Source of the DNA: Lysobacterales bacterium
Lineage (GTDB): Bacteria; Pseudomonadota; Gammaproteobacteria; Xanthomonadales; SZUA-5
DNA: 36,989 nt
NCBI GenBank assembly: GCA_022841325.1
Contig: JALHRS010000054.1
Coordinates: 1-36,989 of the forward strand
Direction of reading: 5' to 3'
Shown: in pieces, positions 14,583 to 24,888 of the stretch
How the letters are laid out: every line of letters begins with the position of its first letter
Position numbering within the stretch: the stretch's first letter is position 1
Notes under the pieces: generated by a model
What the model was told of the DNA's origin: nothing
Seen by the model: only the letters and a program-made list of their open reading frames with translations
The model's database searches: none
Made by a program: the position numbers and the translations under genes

Positions 14583-17500
14583 GTGGCGAAAAACACCACC
14601 GAGGAACTGCTGCGATTTGTCGTGCAGGCGACGGGCAGCGAGACGCTGACGCCAATCGTCCGCAGCATCCTCGACCTCTCGAACAACAGCGAAGAGGCGC
14701 AGCAGGCTGTCGGCGCGTTACTCACTGAGCTGGCTGACAATCAGAAGCTTGAGAGGACGCTGGAGCAATATCGGAAGACGGGCGACAAGGTCCTTGAACT
14801 GTCTCGGAAGTACGAGGAAACAAAGGCCAAGGTCATCGAGCTGAGTGACGTCATCAGCAAGACCGATGAGCCGACCAAGAAGCAGGTCGCAGAATTCGAG
14901 AAGGCAAGAAACGCGCTCAATAAGTACGGCGCGCAGTTTGACGCTCAGTCTGCAAAGCTTCGAGGGTACAGCGGCGAACTGAAGGCAGCGGGCGTCAGCA
15001 CGACTAGCTTTGCGGCGGCTCAGAACCAGATCAAGGAGTCAGCAGACAAGGCCAGCCAAGCCCTGGCGAATCTTGCGGAAGCGACGGCGAAGACGAAAGT
15101 TGACAAGGATGCGCTTGCTCTTCGCCTCCAGGACCTGGACGAGAAGTTCATTCGCGAACGCGAGTCCTCAAAGCTGGCGCGCGAGGCGCTGGACAAACTG
15201 CGCGGCGCCACCAAGGACACCGCCGACGCCCAGCAGGATGCAGCTGGCAAGGCCACGCTACTCTCTGGCGTCTGGAGCAAACTCGCCACGGTCGGCGCGA
15301 CGTTGGCTGGCTACTTGTCGCTCAGATCGGCCGTTGAGGGTGTCAAGAATCTTCTCGGGCTTGCCGACGCTTCGGAGAAGACCAGGATTCAACTTGCTGG
15401 CCTTTACGGAAGCGTTGATGCCGGCAATGCTGCATTCGACAAGCTGCGCCAGCTCGCGCAGGACAACGGTCAGGTGTTCGCTGACACGGCCGCATCAGCG
15501 GCGAAGCTCAAAGGCTTTGGCATTGATCCGCTCAACGGTAGCTTGCAGGCGCTGATCGACCAGAATGCTCGCCTGGGCGGTTCGCAGGAAACGCTCAACG
15601 GCCTGATCCTGGCCACCGGGCAAGCCTGGGCCAAGCAGAAGCTGCAGGGCGAGGAGATCCTGCAGTTCGTCGAGCGCGGTGTGCCGGTGTGGGATCTGCT
15701 GGCAAAGGCCACCGGCAAGAACACGCTGGAATTGCAAAAGCTCAGTGAGCAAGGAAAGCTCGGGCGCGACGTAATCGCCGCGCTGATTCAAGAGATCGGC
15801 AAAAGCGCAGAAGGCGCTGCCGCAAAGAACCTTGGCACATTTAGCGGCCTGATCATCCAGATCAAGGACCGCTGGGAGCAGTTCCTGCAGAGCATCGCCG
15901 ATGCCGGCGTGCTCGACTATGCCAAGCAGCAGCTGACTGCGCTGATCGACGAAGCAAAAAGGCTGGCGGCAGATGGCACACTCACACAGTGGGCGGAGAG
16001 CACGGCCAATGGCCTCAAGGCATTTGGAAACACCATTGCCGGCGTCACCCGCTTTGTCTACGAGCACGCGACGGCCATCGGCGCTGTCATCAGGACCTAC
16101 CTGGAATTCAAGGCGGTTCAGCTTTCCATCGATCTACTGGGCGTCGCCAACAAGTGGCGAACCATCGCAGCCGAAACAATCGCATCCGGGACCGCGGCCG
16201 CTGGCGCAAGTACCAAGTTCGGCGGCTTGATCGGCACATTGCGACGTCTGCCCTCCGTTGTTCAGGTTGCTATCGCAGTTATCGGATTTGATGTTCTCAC
16301 GCGAACAGCGGAACTACTCGCCGAAATCGCGGCCCGAAATTCGGAAATTGCGAAAAACGTAGAAGCCAGCGCAGCGGCTCGCCGAGCGGCCGCTCAGAGC
16401 GAGATTGATTCGCTGCACCTGGCTCAGCGTGCCACCGTTGAATACGCCGATGTCCAGGTCAAGAGTGCGCTGGAAGTTGCTCGGCTCAACGACGAAGAAC
16501 TGGCCGCCTATCAAGCGAAGCTCGAAGGCGCCAAGCAGTACGCGTTGCAGCAGCACGGCATCGCGCTCCGCCAGCAAGAGATCTACGGCTCCACGGTAGA
16601 AACGAACAAGGCTGTTGCCGACGCAAATGCGCGAATTCAAGAACTGCGCGCCGGATTCGACGACGTTTCGAAGGGCTCGGAGATCGCGGCAGAGGCGTTG
16701 AAGTCTGGAATTGGCGCAGCTGCCCAGGAAATCGCCCAGCAGATTGGCGACATCACTGGGTCTGCGTCGGCAGCCCAGACCAAGCTGGCGGCGCTGTTCT
16801 CCGACATTGATACCGTCAACCCAACAAGGCTTGGCGACATTGCCTTGGCGCTGACAAGTATCGGCGGACAAGGCGAGAAGTCGGCCGAGGCTCTGCGGCG
16901 CGGCCTCAGCGCTACTCTGGCCAAGCTCAGCGGCGAAGACTTACTCAAGCTCCAGAGCGCCGCGCAAGCCGCGTTCGATGAATTTGGCGTCTCAGCCGAG
17001 CGGGCTGCGGACGTGTCGAACGCCGTGCTTCTGGCGGCACTTCAAAAGCTCGGCATTGAAGGTGATCTGCTTGGGGTCAAGTTCACGGACTCTGGGCGGG
17101 ACATCGTCGCTTCGTTCAGCGTGGTCGCCGAGTCGGCGAATTCGACCAGTGCACAGATTGAGGCCGCTTTCAAGTCTGCGCTCCGCTCGGTCGGGACGTC
17201 TGGCGAAGCTGAGGCGCTCGGAAAGGCCCTCGAAGCAGCTGGAGCGCGAGGACGGGTCAGCCTGGATGCGCTGTCGCGCTCAGCGCTTGACCTCAAGAAC
17301 AAGCTGCTGGCGATTCAGGCGGCCACTGATCCGCTCACGGATTCGTTCAAGCAGCTTGGAATCACCTCGCAGCGAGAGCTTGATCGTGCGGCACTCGCTG
17401 CGAAGTCAGCCTTTGACCAGATCGTCTCGGGCGCGAAGAGCGGGCAGGCTGCTACGGAGGATGTTGCCAGGGCGTTCCAGGCCTACGCGCAGAAGGCTAG

Positions 17501-18239
17501 GGACGCGGCGCAGGACAGCAATGAATCTACTCGCCGGCAGATTGCCCAGCAAATTGAGTTGGCCGGCCGGGTAGCCGGCGTCAAGGATGAGTTGATCGCT
17601 GCGGCTACAGCCGGACTGGATGCTGGCGAGAAGATCTCGTCAGCTGGCGACAAGTCAGCCGATTCGTGGAAAAAGGCCGCTGATTCAGTCTCATCCGTAA
17701 AAGACGCAGCCGACCAAGCCGCCGAGTCCGCAAGCAACCTCGGCAACGCAGCCGAGGAAACCGCCAATCGAGTTCGGGAAGCAAACGCCGCCGCAGCTGC
17801 CAGCTACGACCAGGTGGGCGGGCGCATCGATGCGATCACTACGGCCACGGTTGCCCAGATCGATCAGTACTACGACGGCTTGGCCAAGCTTGCAGGTCTG
17901 AACAAGGAATGGCTTGCGCAGATCGAGGAGCAACGCCGAATCGCCAAGGGGCTAAATGACGAGCGCGAACGCGGGGTGACCATCATCCGCGAGGAAACGC
18001 AGGCCATCCAGCAACAGCAGGCCGCAGTTTCCGGTGGTTTGGGCACGGGAGGTGGTGGTGGCGACAGCGCCACGACAACCGCAACCGGCGGGAGATCCAG
18101 CACGGTCGAACTCGTGGTGCGCAATGAAACCAACGCAGCAACCGGGCAGACGGCGCGGCTGTCGAATGACCAGCTGGATCAGATAGCGCGGACGGTTCTC
18201 GATGTCCTGCGGCGCGACATGCTGGCCGCGGGGCGCTGA
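14583..18239 (+). CDS. Tail tape measure protein
   Basis: The 1218-residue protein sets tail length and is ejected with the DNA. It starts at a GTG directly after the previous stop, with GGAG upstream. The first 230 residues are helical and coiled-coil-like. Residues about 270-440 are the TIGR02675 tape-measure N-terminal domain (LYGSVDAGNAAFDKLRQLA; QGEEILQFVERGVPVWDLLA; GTFSGLIIQIKDRWEQFLQ). Hydrophobic stretches near 240-260 and 558-579 could insert in the membrane. Helical segments continue to a Gly-rich linker near 1150 and a C-terminal helix. At about 0.15 nm per residue the tail would be near 180 nm, an inference. No G/GT-type frameshift chaperone gene precedes it. Confidence 0.94.
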   Translation: MAKNTTEELLRFVVQATGSETLTPIVRSILDLSNNSEEAQQAVGALLTELADNQKLERTLEQYRKTGDKVLELSRKYEETKAKVIELSDVISKTDEPTKKQVAEFEKARNALNKYGAQFDAQSAKLRGYSGELKAAGVSTTSFAAAQNQIKESADKASQALANLAEATAKTKVDKDALALRLQDLDEKFIRERESSKLAREALDKLRGATKDTADAQQDAAGKATLLSGVWSKLATVGATLAGYLSLRSAVEGVKNLLGLADASEKTRIQLAGLYGSVDAGNAAFDKLRQLAQDNGQVFADTAASAAKLKGFGIDPLNGSLQALIDQNARLGGSQETLNGLILATGQAWAKQKLQGEEILQFVERGVPVWDLLAKATGKNTLELQKLSEQGKLGRDVIAALIQEIGKSAEGAAAKNLGTFSGLIIQIKDRWEQFLQSIADAGVLDYAKQQLTALIDEAKRLAADGTLTQWAESTANGLKAFGNTIAGVTRFVYEHATAIGAVIRTYLEFKAVQLSIDLLGVANKWRTIAAETIASGTAAAGASTKFGGLIGTLRRLPSVVQVAIAVIGFDVLTRTAELLAEIAARNSEIAKNVEASAAARRAAAQSEIDSLHLAQRATVEYADVQVKSALEVARLNDEELAAYQAKLEGAKQYALQQHGIALRQQEIYGSTVETNKAVADANARIQELRAGFDDVSKGSEIAAEALKSGIGAAAQEIAQQIGDITGSASAAQTKLAALFSDIDTVNPTRLGDIALALTSIGGQGEKSAEALRRGLSATLAKLSGEDLLKLQSAAQAAFDEFGVSAERAADVSNAVLLAALQKLGIEGDLLGVKFTDSGRDIVASFSVVAESANSTSAQIEAAFKSALRSVGTSGEAEALGKALEAAGARGRVSLDALSRSALDLKNKLLAIQAATDPLTDSFKQLGITSQRELDRAALAAKSAFDQIVSGAKSGQAATEDVARAFQAYAQKARDAAQDSNESTRRQIAQQIELAGRVAGVKDELIAAATAGLDAGEKISSAGDKSADSWKKAADSVSSVKDAADQAAESASNLGNAAEETANRVREANAAAAASYDQVGGRIDAITTATVAQIDQYYDGLAKLAGLNKEWLAQIEEQRRIAKGLNDERERGVTIIREETQAIQQQQAAVSGGLGTGGGGGDSATTTATGGRSSTVELVVRNETNAATGQTARLSNDQLDQIARTVLDVLRRDMLAAGR

Positions 18240-18241
18240 CC

Positions 18242-18670
18242 ATGACCGACCTCACTATCACCCTGACATCCGGCGCCACCGTGGTCACCCTTCCGGGAGA
18301 TCTGCAGTGGGTGGACGAGATGACGCCGTGGAAGGTGGCGCAGGTCTACGAGACCACGCTCACCGGTGCGCTGCTGATCACCGAATCCGCGCGTCTGGCA
18401 GGTCGCCCGATCACCCTGCAAAGCGGCGCCGATTTTGGCTGGGTGCAGCGCTCAGTGATCGAGCAGCTGCAGGCCCTGATCGACGTACCCAACGGCCCGG
18501 TAATGACACTGGCGCTTCCTGACTACCCGGTTGGCAGCGGCACCCGTGATTTCTCCGTGCGCTTTCGCCGCGACACCGGCGCCATCGAATCCGCGCAGCT
18601 CAAACACAAGACGCCGCCGGCGCCCACTGACTACTACAGCCTTGTGCTGCGACTGATGCAGGTATCCTGA
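18242..18670 (+). CDS. Minor tail protein after the tape measure (142 aa)
   Basis: This protein resembles a small conserved tail family found directly after tape-measure genes. Its N-terminal beta segment, LTITLTSGATVVTLPGDLQWVDEM, contains the recurrent L-x-W-x-D-E motif, followed by TLTGALLI and GRPITLQSGADFGWV. The ending has a strand, RDFSVRFRRD, and the tail YYSLVLRLMQV. It occupies the slot of lambda gpM, a tail-tip adaptor, but I do not see direct gpM similarity. The ATG lies 2 nt after the tape-measure stop. The stop overlaps the next ATG (TGATG). A tip or hub adaptor role is an inference from position. Confidence 0.75.
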   Translation: MTDLTITLTSGATVVTLPGDLQWVDEMTPWKVAQVYETTLTGALLITESARLAGRPITLQSGADFGWVQRSVIEQLQALIDVPNGPVMTLALPDYPVGSGTRDFSVRFRRDTGAIESAQLKHKTPPAPTDYYSLVLRLMQVS

Positions 18671-20862
18671 TGACTCAGCAACTCGATATCCAGATCGTTC
18701 AGGGCCAGCGCTGGACGTACCTATTCGAAGTGGATGGCCTGGTCGAAGCCGGCAACGGCCTACGGCTGCACATCCGCGACCACCACGGGGCCACGTTGCT
18801 GCGCGCAGGGCTCACCCACGACGGCGCCACCAATGCCCGCGTGAGTTTCACCGATGGCGGCATCCTCGCCAACCTGGGCGCCACGATCAGCACCGGCTGG
18901 GATCTGCAGGGGAAACCGACGCGCCGATGGGTCTATTCGGTCGAGCGCTATTCGCTCACCGATGTCGACGATGTGACCGTGACGCACCAGGGCGCGTGCA
19001 TTGTCATAGCAAACCCAACCGACGAGAACAGCGTCGACGAGGTCGCGCCGTTCCCCAGCTTCAACCTGTTCGCGTTGCGCTTCGATATCGAGCAAGTGCT
19101 GACGGAGGAGCAGCGCAATCGCGTGCTGGCCGCGCTCGACATCACTCCGGGCGGCTCGCCCACCGTAGTGCATGCCGACACCACCCTGCGCGACGCCACC
19201 GACGCCCACCCCATGGCTGCCATCACCGGCCTCGTGTCCGCGCTGGCCGGCAAGGAAACCGCTGGCGCAGTCGCCACCCACAACGCCGACACCGGCGCCC
19301 ACGGCCAAACCGCCACCGGCCGCGCCCTGGTCACCGCCGTCAGTGCAGCAGCTGCGCGGACTGCGATCAGTCTTGGAAACGTCGACAACACCAGCGACGC
19401 CAACAAGCCGATCAGCAGCGCCACGCAGACCGCGCTCGACGGCAAGCAGAGCACCGCCGAAAAGGGCAGCGCCAACGGCTACGCCAGCCTCGACAGCGGC
19501 GGCAAGCTCCCGCAGGCTCAGCTGCCGGCGATCGCGATCACCGAATACCTCGGCAGCGTCGCCAACCAGACCGCCATGCTGGCGCTGTCAGGCCAGAAAG
19601 GCGACTGGTGCATCCGCACCGACTCAGGTGCCGTCTGGATCATCACCGGCACCGATCCCACCCTGCTCGGCAGCTGGACCGCCGTCAGTTATCCCGCGTC
19701 GCCCGTCACCAGCGTCGCCGGCAGAACCGGTGCGGTGACGATCAGCTCGGGGGATGTGTCGGGGCTGGGCACTGCTGCGACACTCAACGTGCCGGCCAGC
19801 GGCAACGCGGCAAGCGGCGAGGTGGTGAAGGGCTCCGATACGCGACTTGATCTTGCCGCCACAATCCACGCAGCGACCGACAAGCCGACCCCAGTTGACG
19901 CTGACGAGGTGGGAATCTGGGGCAGTGTGGCCAACGCGCTGCGCAAGGTCACCTGGGCGAATATCAAGGCCACGCTGAAAGCGTATTTCGACACGCTGTA
20001 CGCCACAGCCGCCCAAGGCACAGACGACCGGGCCGCATCCGGTGTGCGAGAAACTGCCGGGCCGACGCTGCTGACTGTCGGCGCGATTGCTGATGGGCAG
20101 TATTTGAAGCGGTCCGGAACGAATGTTGTCGGAGATACGCCAGCGGGCGGCAGCCCGGGCGGATCAAGCGGGCAGGGGCAATACAACAACGCAGGGGCAT
20201 TCGGAGGAATGCCGCTTTGGCGCGTCAATGACAACACGCTGCTACAGCGCAACGGCACAACGGCGCAGCATTTCAGCGTAGCGAATACGCATGACGGCGT
20301 CGGCACAAACTACGAAGTCATCGCGCTGACATTTTCGAGCAACGTCGCCATTCTCGATATGCAGCGGGCCGGGACGGGCGTAGCGCGAAACTTCTGTTTG
20401 CGAATGACCGGTATTGACATTATGACGGTCAATACCAATGGGCGAACCGATTTCGGTCACAGCCAGGGCGTCAGGATTGCGACGACGCTCGACAATTCTG
20501 GCGGAACATTCCGGCGCGGCGCAAACTTCGAGTTCACTAGCACGTCAACCAGTCTGACGCTTTCCACGGCTGACTGCGGCGCTTACTACGTACTCAATTC
20601 TGCGAGTGACCAGAACTGGACGCTGCCGGCCACGACTGCCGCCAATCCCATTGGATTCATAGCCGGTTCGGCTAAAGCGGGGTCGTACCTGCGAGTGACC
20701 GCAGGCACGGGACAGACGATATTGCTGCCGACCGGAAAGTCTTCGTCGGGCGGTTATGTGCGGTCAACGTCTGCCGATGCCGTGCTCGTACTGGTGTATT
20801 CGCCAGCGCGGACGATGTGGATCGCGGAAGTGGTGCACGGCACTTGGACAATCGACAGCTAA
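18670..20862 (+). CDS. Tail fibre protein with exchangeable C-terminus
   Basis: This 730-residue protein has fibre architecture. Residues 1-155 form a beta-rich N-terminal attachment domain (IQIVQGQRWTYLFEVDG). Residues 165-400 are a shaft with typical fibre phrases: SLGNVDNTSDANKPIS, KGSANGYASLDSGGKLPQAQLP, VTSVAGRTGAVTISSGDVSGLG. The C-terminal part from about 495 begins GQGQYNNAGAFGGM, a classic boundary phrase in phage appendages, and ends in an Asn/Ser/Thr-rich beta region. DNA of the C-terminal part (from about 20,100) is visibly less GC-rich than the shaft, as for a transferred receptor-binding module. It is unusual that the fibre gene lies directly after the tape-measure region rather than at the operon end. 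Confidence 0.85.
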   Translation: MTQQLDIQIVQGQRWTYLFEVDGLVEAGNGLRLHIRDHHGATLLRAGLTHDGATNARVSFTDGGILANLGATISTGWDLQGKPTRRWVYSVERYSLTDVDDVTVTHQGACIVIANPTDENSVDEVAPFPSFNLFALRFDIEQVLTEEQRNRVLAALDITPGGSPTVVHADTTLRDATDAHPMAAITGLVSALAGKETAGAVATHNADTGAHGQTATGRALVTAVSAAAARTAISLGNVDNTSDANKPISSATQTALDGKQSTAEKGSANGYASLDSGGKLPQAQLPAIAITEYLGSVANQTAMLALSGQKGDWCIRTDSGAVWIITGTDPTLLGSWTAVSYPASPVTSVAGRTGAVTISSGDVSGLGTAATLNVPASGNAASGEVVKGSDTRLDLAATIHAATDKPTPVDADEVGIWGSVANALRKVTWANIKATLKAYFDTLYATAAQGTDDRAASGVRETAGPTLLTVGAIADGQYLKRSGTNVVGDTPAGGSPGGSSGQGQYNNAGAFGGMPLWRVNDNTLLQRNGTTAQHFSVANTHDGVGTNYEVIALTFSSNVAILDMQRAGTGVARNFCLRMTGIDIMTVNTNGRTDFGHSQGVRIATTLDNSGGTFRRGANFEFTSTSTSLTLSTADCGAYYVLNSASDQNWTLPATTAANPIGFIAGSAKAGSYLRVTAGTGQTILLPTGKSSSGGYVRSTSADAVLVLVYSPARTMWIAEVVHGTWTIDS

Positions 20863-20872
20863 GGGGCACTCA

Positions 20873-21271
20873 ATGAGCATCATAGTCACGATCACAAAAA
20901 AGCGGCACCTTGAAGCCGCCATGGCCGTCTATCTCAGCACGATCCCGGCAGACCCGGAGGTCACGCCTCCCTATGCCTCCGTCGAGGACTATGTGCAGGC
21001 CCAGGTAGAGAGCGTGCATGAATCGTGGGCCGACACGACGGGCGTCGACGCGATCCCCGTCGGCGCTTTCGTGCGTCGATTCCCCGGCGCTCGGATGGAT
21101 GCGATCAACGCGGCCGCACCCACCGATCCAGTCATCGCGCAAATTCTCGCGCAGCTCGATGCGGTCAAGATTGTGCGGCTGGGCGCGCAGGTGACGATCG
21201 ACGCGATGACTTATCTGGTCGCGCACGGGTACATCACTCAGTCGGAATTTGACGCGATTCTGGCGTACTGA
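20873..21271 (+). CDS. Hypothetical phage protein downstream of the fibre gene (132 aa)
   Basis: I do not recognise this protein. It starts at the ATG after AAGGGG, 10 nt past the fibre stop. An upstream in-frame ATG at 20,756 is inside the fibre gene. The protein is acidic and largely helical, with SVEDYVQAQVESVHESWAD, a loop, and ATDPVIAQILAQLDAVK-like helices. A VTIDAMTYLVAHGYI stretch lies close to the C-terminus. There is no signal peptide or cysteine. Genes in this place often encode fibre-assembly chaperones or small fibre-associated proteins, but nothing in the sequence confirms that. Confidence 0.75.
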   Translation: MSIIVTITKKRHLEAAMAVYLSTIPADPEVTPPYASVEDYVQAQVESVHESWADTTGVDAIPVGAFVRRFPGARMDAINAAAPTDPVIAQILAQLDAVKIVRLGAQVTIDAMTYLVAHGYITQSEFDAILAY

Positions 21272-21309
21272 ATGCCCCACAAAACTAGTCAACTGAACCG
21301 GGACGCGCC

Positions 21310-24300
21310 ATGACCATCGCCACCACCGACATCAAGCTCAGGACCAGCGAACGGCTGACCGACAACGCCGACGGCGGTGGTCGGCGCACGGCTGGCACCA
21401 TCGTCGACGGGCAGCTCAATAACCTGTTCCAGGACACGTCGAGGCTCGATCGCGTCACCGGCCGCGTCAGCCTGCGCAAGGCTTTCATGCACGTTGACAC
21501 GGCCAACGCCGACACGCTGCTGGGCTCGCACGTGATCCTCACGGATCCGCCCGACGACGACTACACCTACTGCTGCATATTCGCCACCGGCAGCCCGACC
21601 GACGAGCGACTGGCTGCGCAGAATCGGGTAGAGGCCTATGTAATCGCCGGGCCTGAATCATCGTTCGCGCTGTACGGCAATCACATCGTCGGCCAGCGGC
21701 TGATCCGCATGACCTGCCGCGCGCAGACGCTGAGCCCTGACCAGGGCGAGGTGCTGCTGCTCAGCACGGAGGCCAGCGGCTACACCGCCGACCAGCAGTT
21801 CGTGCGCATCGAATCTGTCGACAGCCGCACCACGCAGGTGTTCACCGATGCCAGCGGCGACTATGAGCGCGATGTGCTGGTGTGCACGATCAGCTCGCCG
21901 ATCCGGTTCGATTTCTACGGTCTGGACACGCCGCCGCGGATCAGCACCACCAAGGCACCGACGCGGGTGCGCCGCACGCAGGTGGCCGATGCTGCGCGGT
22001 ATTTCAGCGTGCAGCCGCTGACGGCAGCGGCCGACGCCGATGATCTGCAGGTGAGCGTGGCCTCGCCCTATGTGCCGCTGGTGCCCACCAATTCCGCAGA
22101 GTCCTCGCTGGTAGACCAGACGCCATACGCTGACTCTGCGTCGATCGTGGCCAGCGGCCCAACCGATAGCCTGTCGATCGCGGCGACCACCACGACAACG
22201 GTCGCGCCCGACTACGGGTTTACCATGTACTTCGGCGGCGCCATCGCCCGCGGTTCGCTGCGAATCACCCGCGGATCGGTGCTGCTCAAGGACAACAGCG
22301 GCGGCGACATCGTCGGGCTGACGCCGGAGGCAGCTGTCGACGGCTATGCCGGCATCGTCGACTACGAGGCCGGCGCGGTGACGCTCACGCGCAGCAGCGC
22401 CTGGTCTGGCAGCGTGAGCATGACGGCCACCCCCGCGGGCCTGTTCGTGGCGCCGCCGTTCACCAGCGAGACCCGGATCACCCTAGCCAATCGCGGCTAC
22501 GTCTACGTGTTCAGCTGCATCCCGTTGCCCAACCCTGGCACCGTGATCGTGAGTTACCGCGCGCTCGGGCGCTGGTACACGCTGCGCGACAACGGCGCCG
22601 GCCAGCTCGTGGGCGCATCCAGCGGCGAGGGCTCTGGCGCGGTCAATTACGGCACCGGATCGGTCGATGTCACCCTCGGAGCACTGCCCGACAATGACAG
22701 TTCGATCCTGGTGAGCTGGGGCACGCCGCGGCAGGCCGACGCCCGCTATGGCGATGTGCTGATCGAGGCGCCTGTAGTAAGGCATACCCTGCAATTCGCG
22801 CCCGAACCCGGATCGCTCACCGTCACTTGGCTGTCAGGCGCGGTCACCAAGACCGCCACCGCGAACAGCGCCGGCGTGATCTCTGGTGATGGCGCTGGCT
22901 ACGTGAACCACGCCACCGGCGATCTGTGGTTTCGCCCGGGCAAGATCCCGGACGACAACACTACTTACACATTCGACTACGACAAGCAGACCAGCGACAC
23001 CGATATCGTGTCTGCCGGCGTAGCCGGGCAGGTGATCAGCGGCACCATCGACTCCGGCGGCGCGATTCAGCCGGGCAGCGTGAGCATGCAGCTGTCGATC
23101 GAGAACCGATCCGACGGCCAGGTGCTTGGCACCGGTTCGATGTGGGTCATGGACAACGGTAGCGGCGGATGGCGGCGGATGGATACCGGCGCCGGGCTCA
23201 CCGGGTCGATCGACTACGACACCGGCGAATTCGCGATCACGATCGGCAGCACGTACACCGAGTCAGTGCCGCAGTACACGTACAGCAGCTCTCCGTGGTA
23301 CTCGTGGGTGATTCAGACATTTACAGGGTTCGCTAATGTCACCACCAGCATGACGCCGGTGGCCGGCCCGGTCAGTGTGTATTTCCGACTCTCGGGCGCC
23401 GGCGCCACGCCTGAGACTGAGGAAATCGACGGATTGCCGCTGGTGATCGATCTGACGCCATTTGTCAGTGATCAGATCGTGTCCGGGTCGGCGCGCATTA
23501 CGTTCGCCGGTCGCACCTATGTCGACCGCAGCGGCTCGCTCTACTACGGCATCGCACCCAGCACCAACGCCGGCACGCTGGGCGGTTCGATCGCCCTGAG
23601 TAGCGGCAATGCCACGCTCGACGCTTACGGCACCAGCGGCGGCGACAACACAGTGACCATCAACTCGCTGCTGACAGTGCGCGGCGACGCGAGTGTCAAC
23701 GCGTTGTTTTTCCGCATTCCTGCTCAGAGCATCAAACGCGGCGCTCTGAGCATTCGCGCGAACAGGATCGACACGGGTGCGCTGATCACAGGGACGGCCG
23801 ACATCAATGGCGACATCACCGGCACCGGGATCGTCGGCACCGTGGATGCTGAGATGGGCATCGTGCGCGTCGTGTTCGGCGAGCTGGTCACCGCGGCCGG
23901 CAATGAGGGCGAGCCCTGGTACGTTGCCGAGGCGGTGGAGGGCGGGCAGATCCGCCGGCCGATCGCGGTCGATCCGAGTTCGATCCGCTACAACGTGGTC
24001 ACGCTCAAGAGCGTGCCGATCGATGCCGAAGTGATCGGCCTCGATCCCGTGCGCCTGCCGGTCGATGGCCGCGTGCCGTGGGTGCGCCCGGGCAATGTGG
24101 CGGTGATCCATCACACCGAGGTGACCACGGTGGCCAGCCCTTCGGCCAACGACGTGACCGATCTGGGTCGCACCGATCTGACCTACGCTTACGTGCGCGA
24201 CAGCGCCGGCGCCGAAGTGGTGTCGGCTTGGTACGTGATCGACCTCGATGCCGGCACCGTGACCTGGGAAGATCCGCTAGACCTCAGCGCCTACACGCTG

Positions 24301-24888
24301 CCGATCAAAATCGAGCACCGCGTCGAGGACATGATCCAGGTGGCGGATGCACTGATCACCGGTGAGGTGATCCTCACCCGGGCGCTGTCGCGCGACTATC
24401 CGCTCGGCAGCTATCTCAGCACCGCGCTGATCCCGATCCCGCAAGACATGGCCGCCGGCGTGTCCAATGTGTTCGCGCAGAACACCTGGACCGGCGACTG
24501 GTCAGATGTGCTGATCGGCGACGCACCGGCGGCGGCGTACAACGATATCGCCTACCCGTTCACGGTCGACAACCGCGGCGCGACCACTGGCCGCTACCGA
24601 ATCCAGTTCACGTCGGCCACCGCATTCCAGTGCTTTCTGGAGGATGTCGGCGGCATCGGTACCGGCAACATCACCACCGATTTCGCGCCCACCAATCCCT
24701 TGACCGGGCAGCCCTATTTCACGATCGACGCCGACGGTTGGGGCAGCGGCTGGGCTACCGGCAACGTGCTGCGCTTCAACGTGCGCGGCGCCAGCTACCC
24801 GATCTGGTTTGCACGCTGCACGCTGCCAGGCCCCCAGGACGAGCCCAGCGACGCCGTGCGCGTCGAGCTGCGCGGAGACGCTGACTGA
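21310..24888 (+). CDS. Large beta-rich tail protein with internal domain repeats (1192 aa)
   Basis: I do not recognise a named family, although large proteins of this type occur in tail modules of some siphophages. The N-terminal 200 residues (IKLRTSERLTDNADGGGRRTA) look like an attachment domain. At least five degenerate copies of a 75-95-residue beta unit follow at about 300-390, 393-485, 488-570, 574-665 and 798-870. Each pairs a strand such as PGTVIVSY or PGSLTVTW with a later turn such as GSGAVNYGTGSV, GAGYVNHATGDL or LTGSIDYDTGEF. Cysteines are few. Size and position suggest a tail-tip, side-plate or baseplate-like component. The start ATG has only a weak upstream purine stretch; the next ATG overlaps the stop (TGATG). 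Confidence 0.85.
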   Translation: MTIATTDIKLRTSERLTDNADGGGRRTAGTIVDGQLNNLFQDTSRLDRVTGRVSLRKAFMHVDTANADTLLGSHVILTDPPDDDYTYCCIFATGSPTDERLAAQNRVEAYVIAGPESSFALYGNHIVGQRLIRMTCRAQTLSPDQGEVLLLSTEASGYTADQQFVRIESVDSRTTQVFTDASGDYERDVLVCTISSPIRFDFYGLDTPPRISTTKAPTRVRRTQVADAARYFSVQPLTAAADADDLQVSVASPYVPLVPTNSAESSLVDQTPYADSASIVASGPTDSLSIAATTTTTVAPDYGFTMYFGGAIARGSLRITRGSVLLKDNSGGDIVGLTPEAAVDGYAGIVDYEAGAVTLTRSSAWSGSVSMTATPAGLFVAPPFTSETRITLANRGYVYVFSCIPLPNPGTVIVSYRALGRWYTLRDNGAGQLVGASSGEGSGAVNYGTGSVDVTLGALPDNDSSILVSWGTPRQADARYGDVLIEAPVVRHTLQFAPEPGSLTVTWLSGAVTKTATANSAGVISGDGAGYVNHATGDLWFRPGKIPDDNTTYTFDYDKQTSDTDIVSAGVAGQVISGTIDSGGAIQPGSVSMQLSIENRSDGQVLGTGSMWVMDNGSGGWRRMDTGAGLTGSIDYDTGEFAITIGSTYTESVPQYTYSSSPWYSWVIQTFTGFANVTTSMTPVAGPVSVYFRLSGAGATPETEEIDGLPLVIDLTPFVSDQIVSGSARITFAGRTYVDRSGSLYYGIAPSTNAGTLGGSIALSSGNATLDAYGTSGGDNTVTINSLLTVRGDASVNALFFRIPAQSIKRGALSIRANRIDTGALITGTADINGDITGTGIVGTVDAEMGIVRVVFGELVTAAGNEGEPWYVAEAVEGGQIRRPIAVDPSSIRYNVVTLKSVPIDAEVIGLDPVRLPVDGRVPWVRPGNVAVIHHTEVTTVASPSANDVTDLGRTDLTYAYVRDSAGAEVVSAWYVIDLDAGTVTWEDPLDLSAYTLPIKIEHRVEDMIQVADALITGEVILTRALSRDYPLGSYLSTALIPIPQDMAAGVSNVFAQNTWTGDWSDVLIGDAPAAAYNDIAYPFTVDNRGATTGRYRIQFTSATAFQCFLEDVGGIGTGNITTDFAPTNPLTGQPYFTIDADGWGSGWATGNVLRFNVRGASYPIWFARCTLPGPQDEPSDAVRVELRGDAD

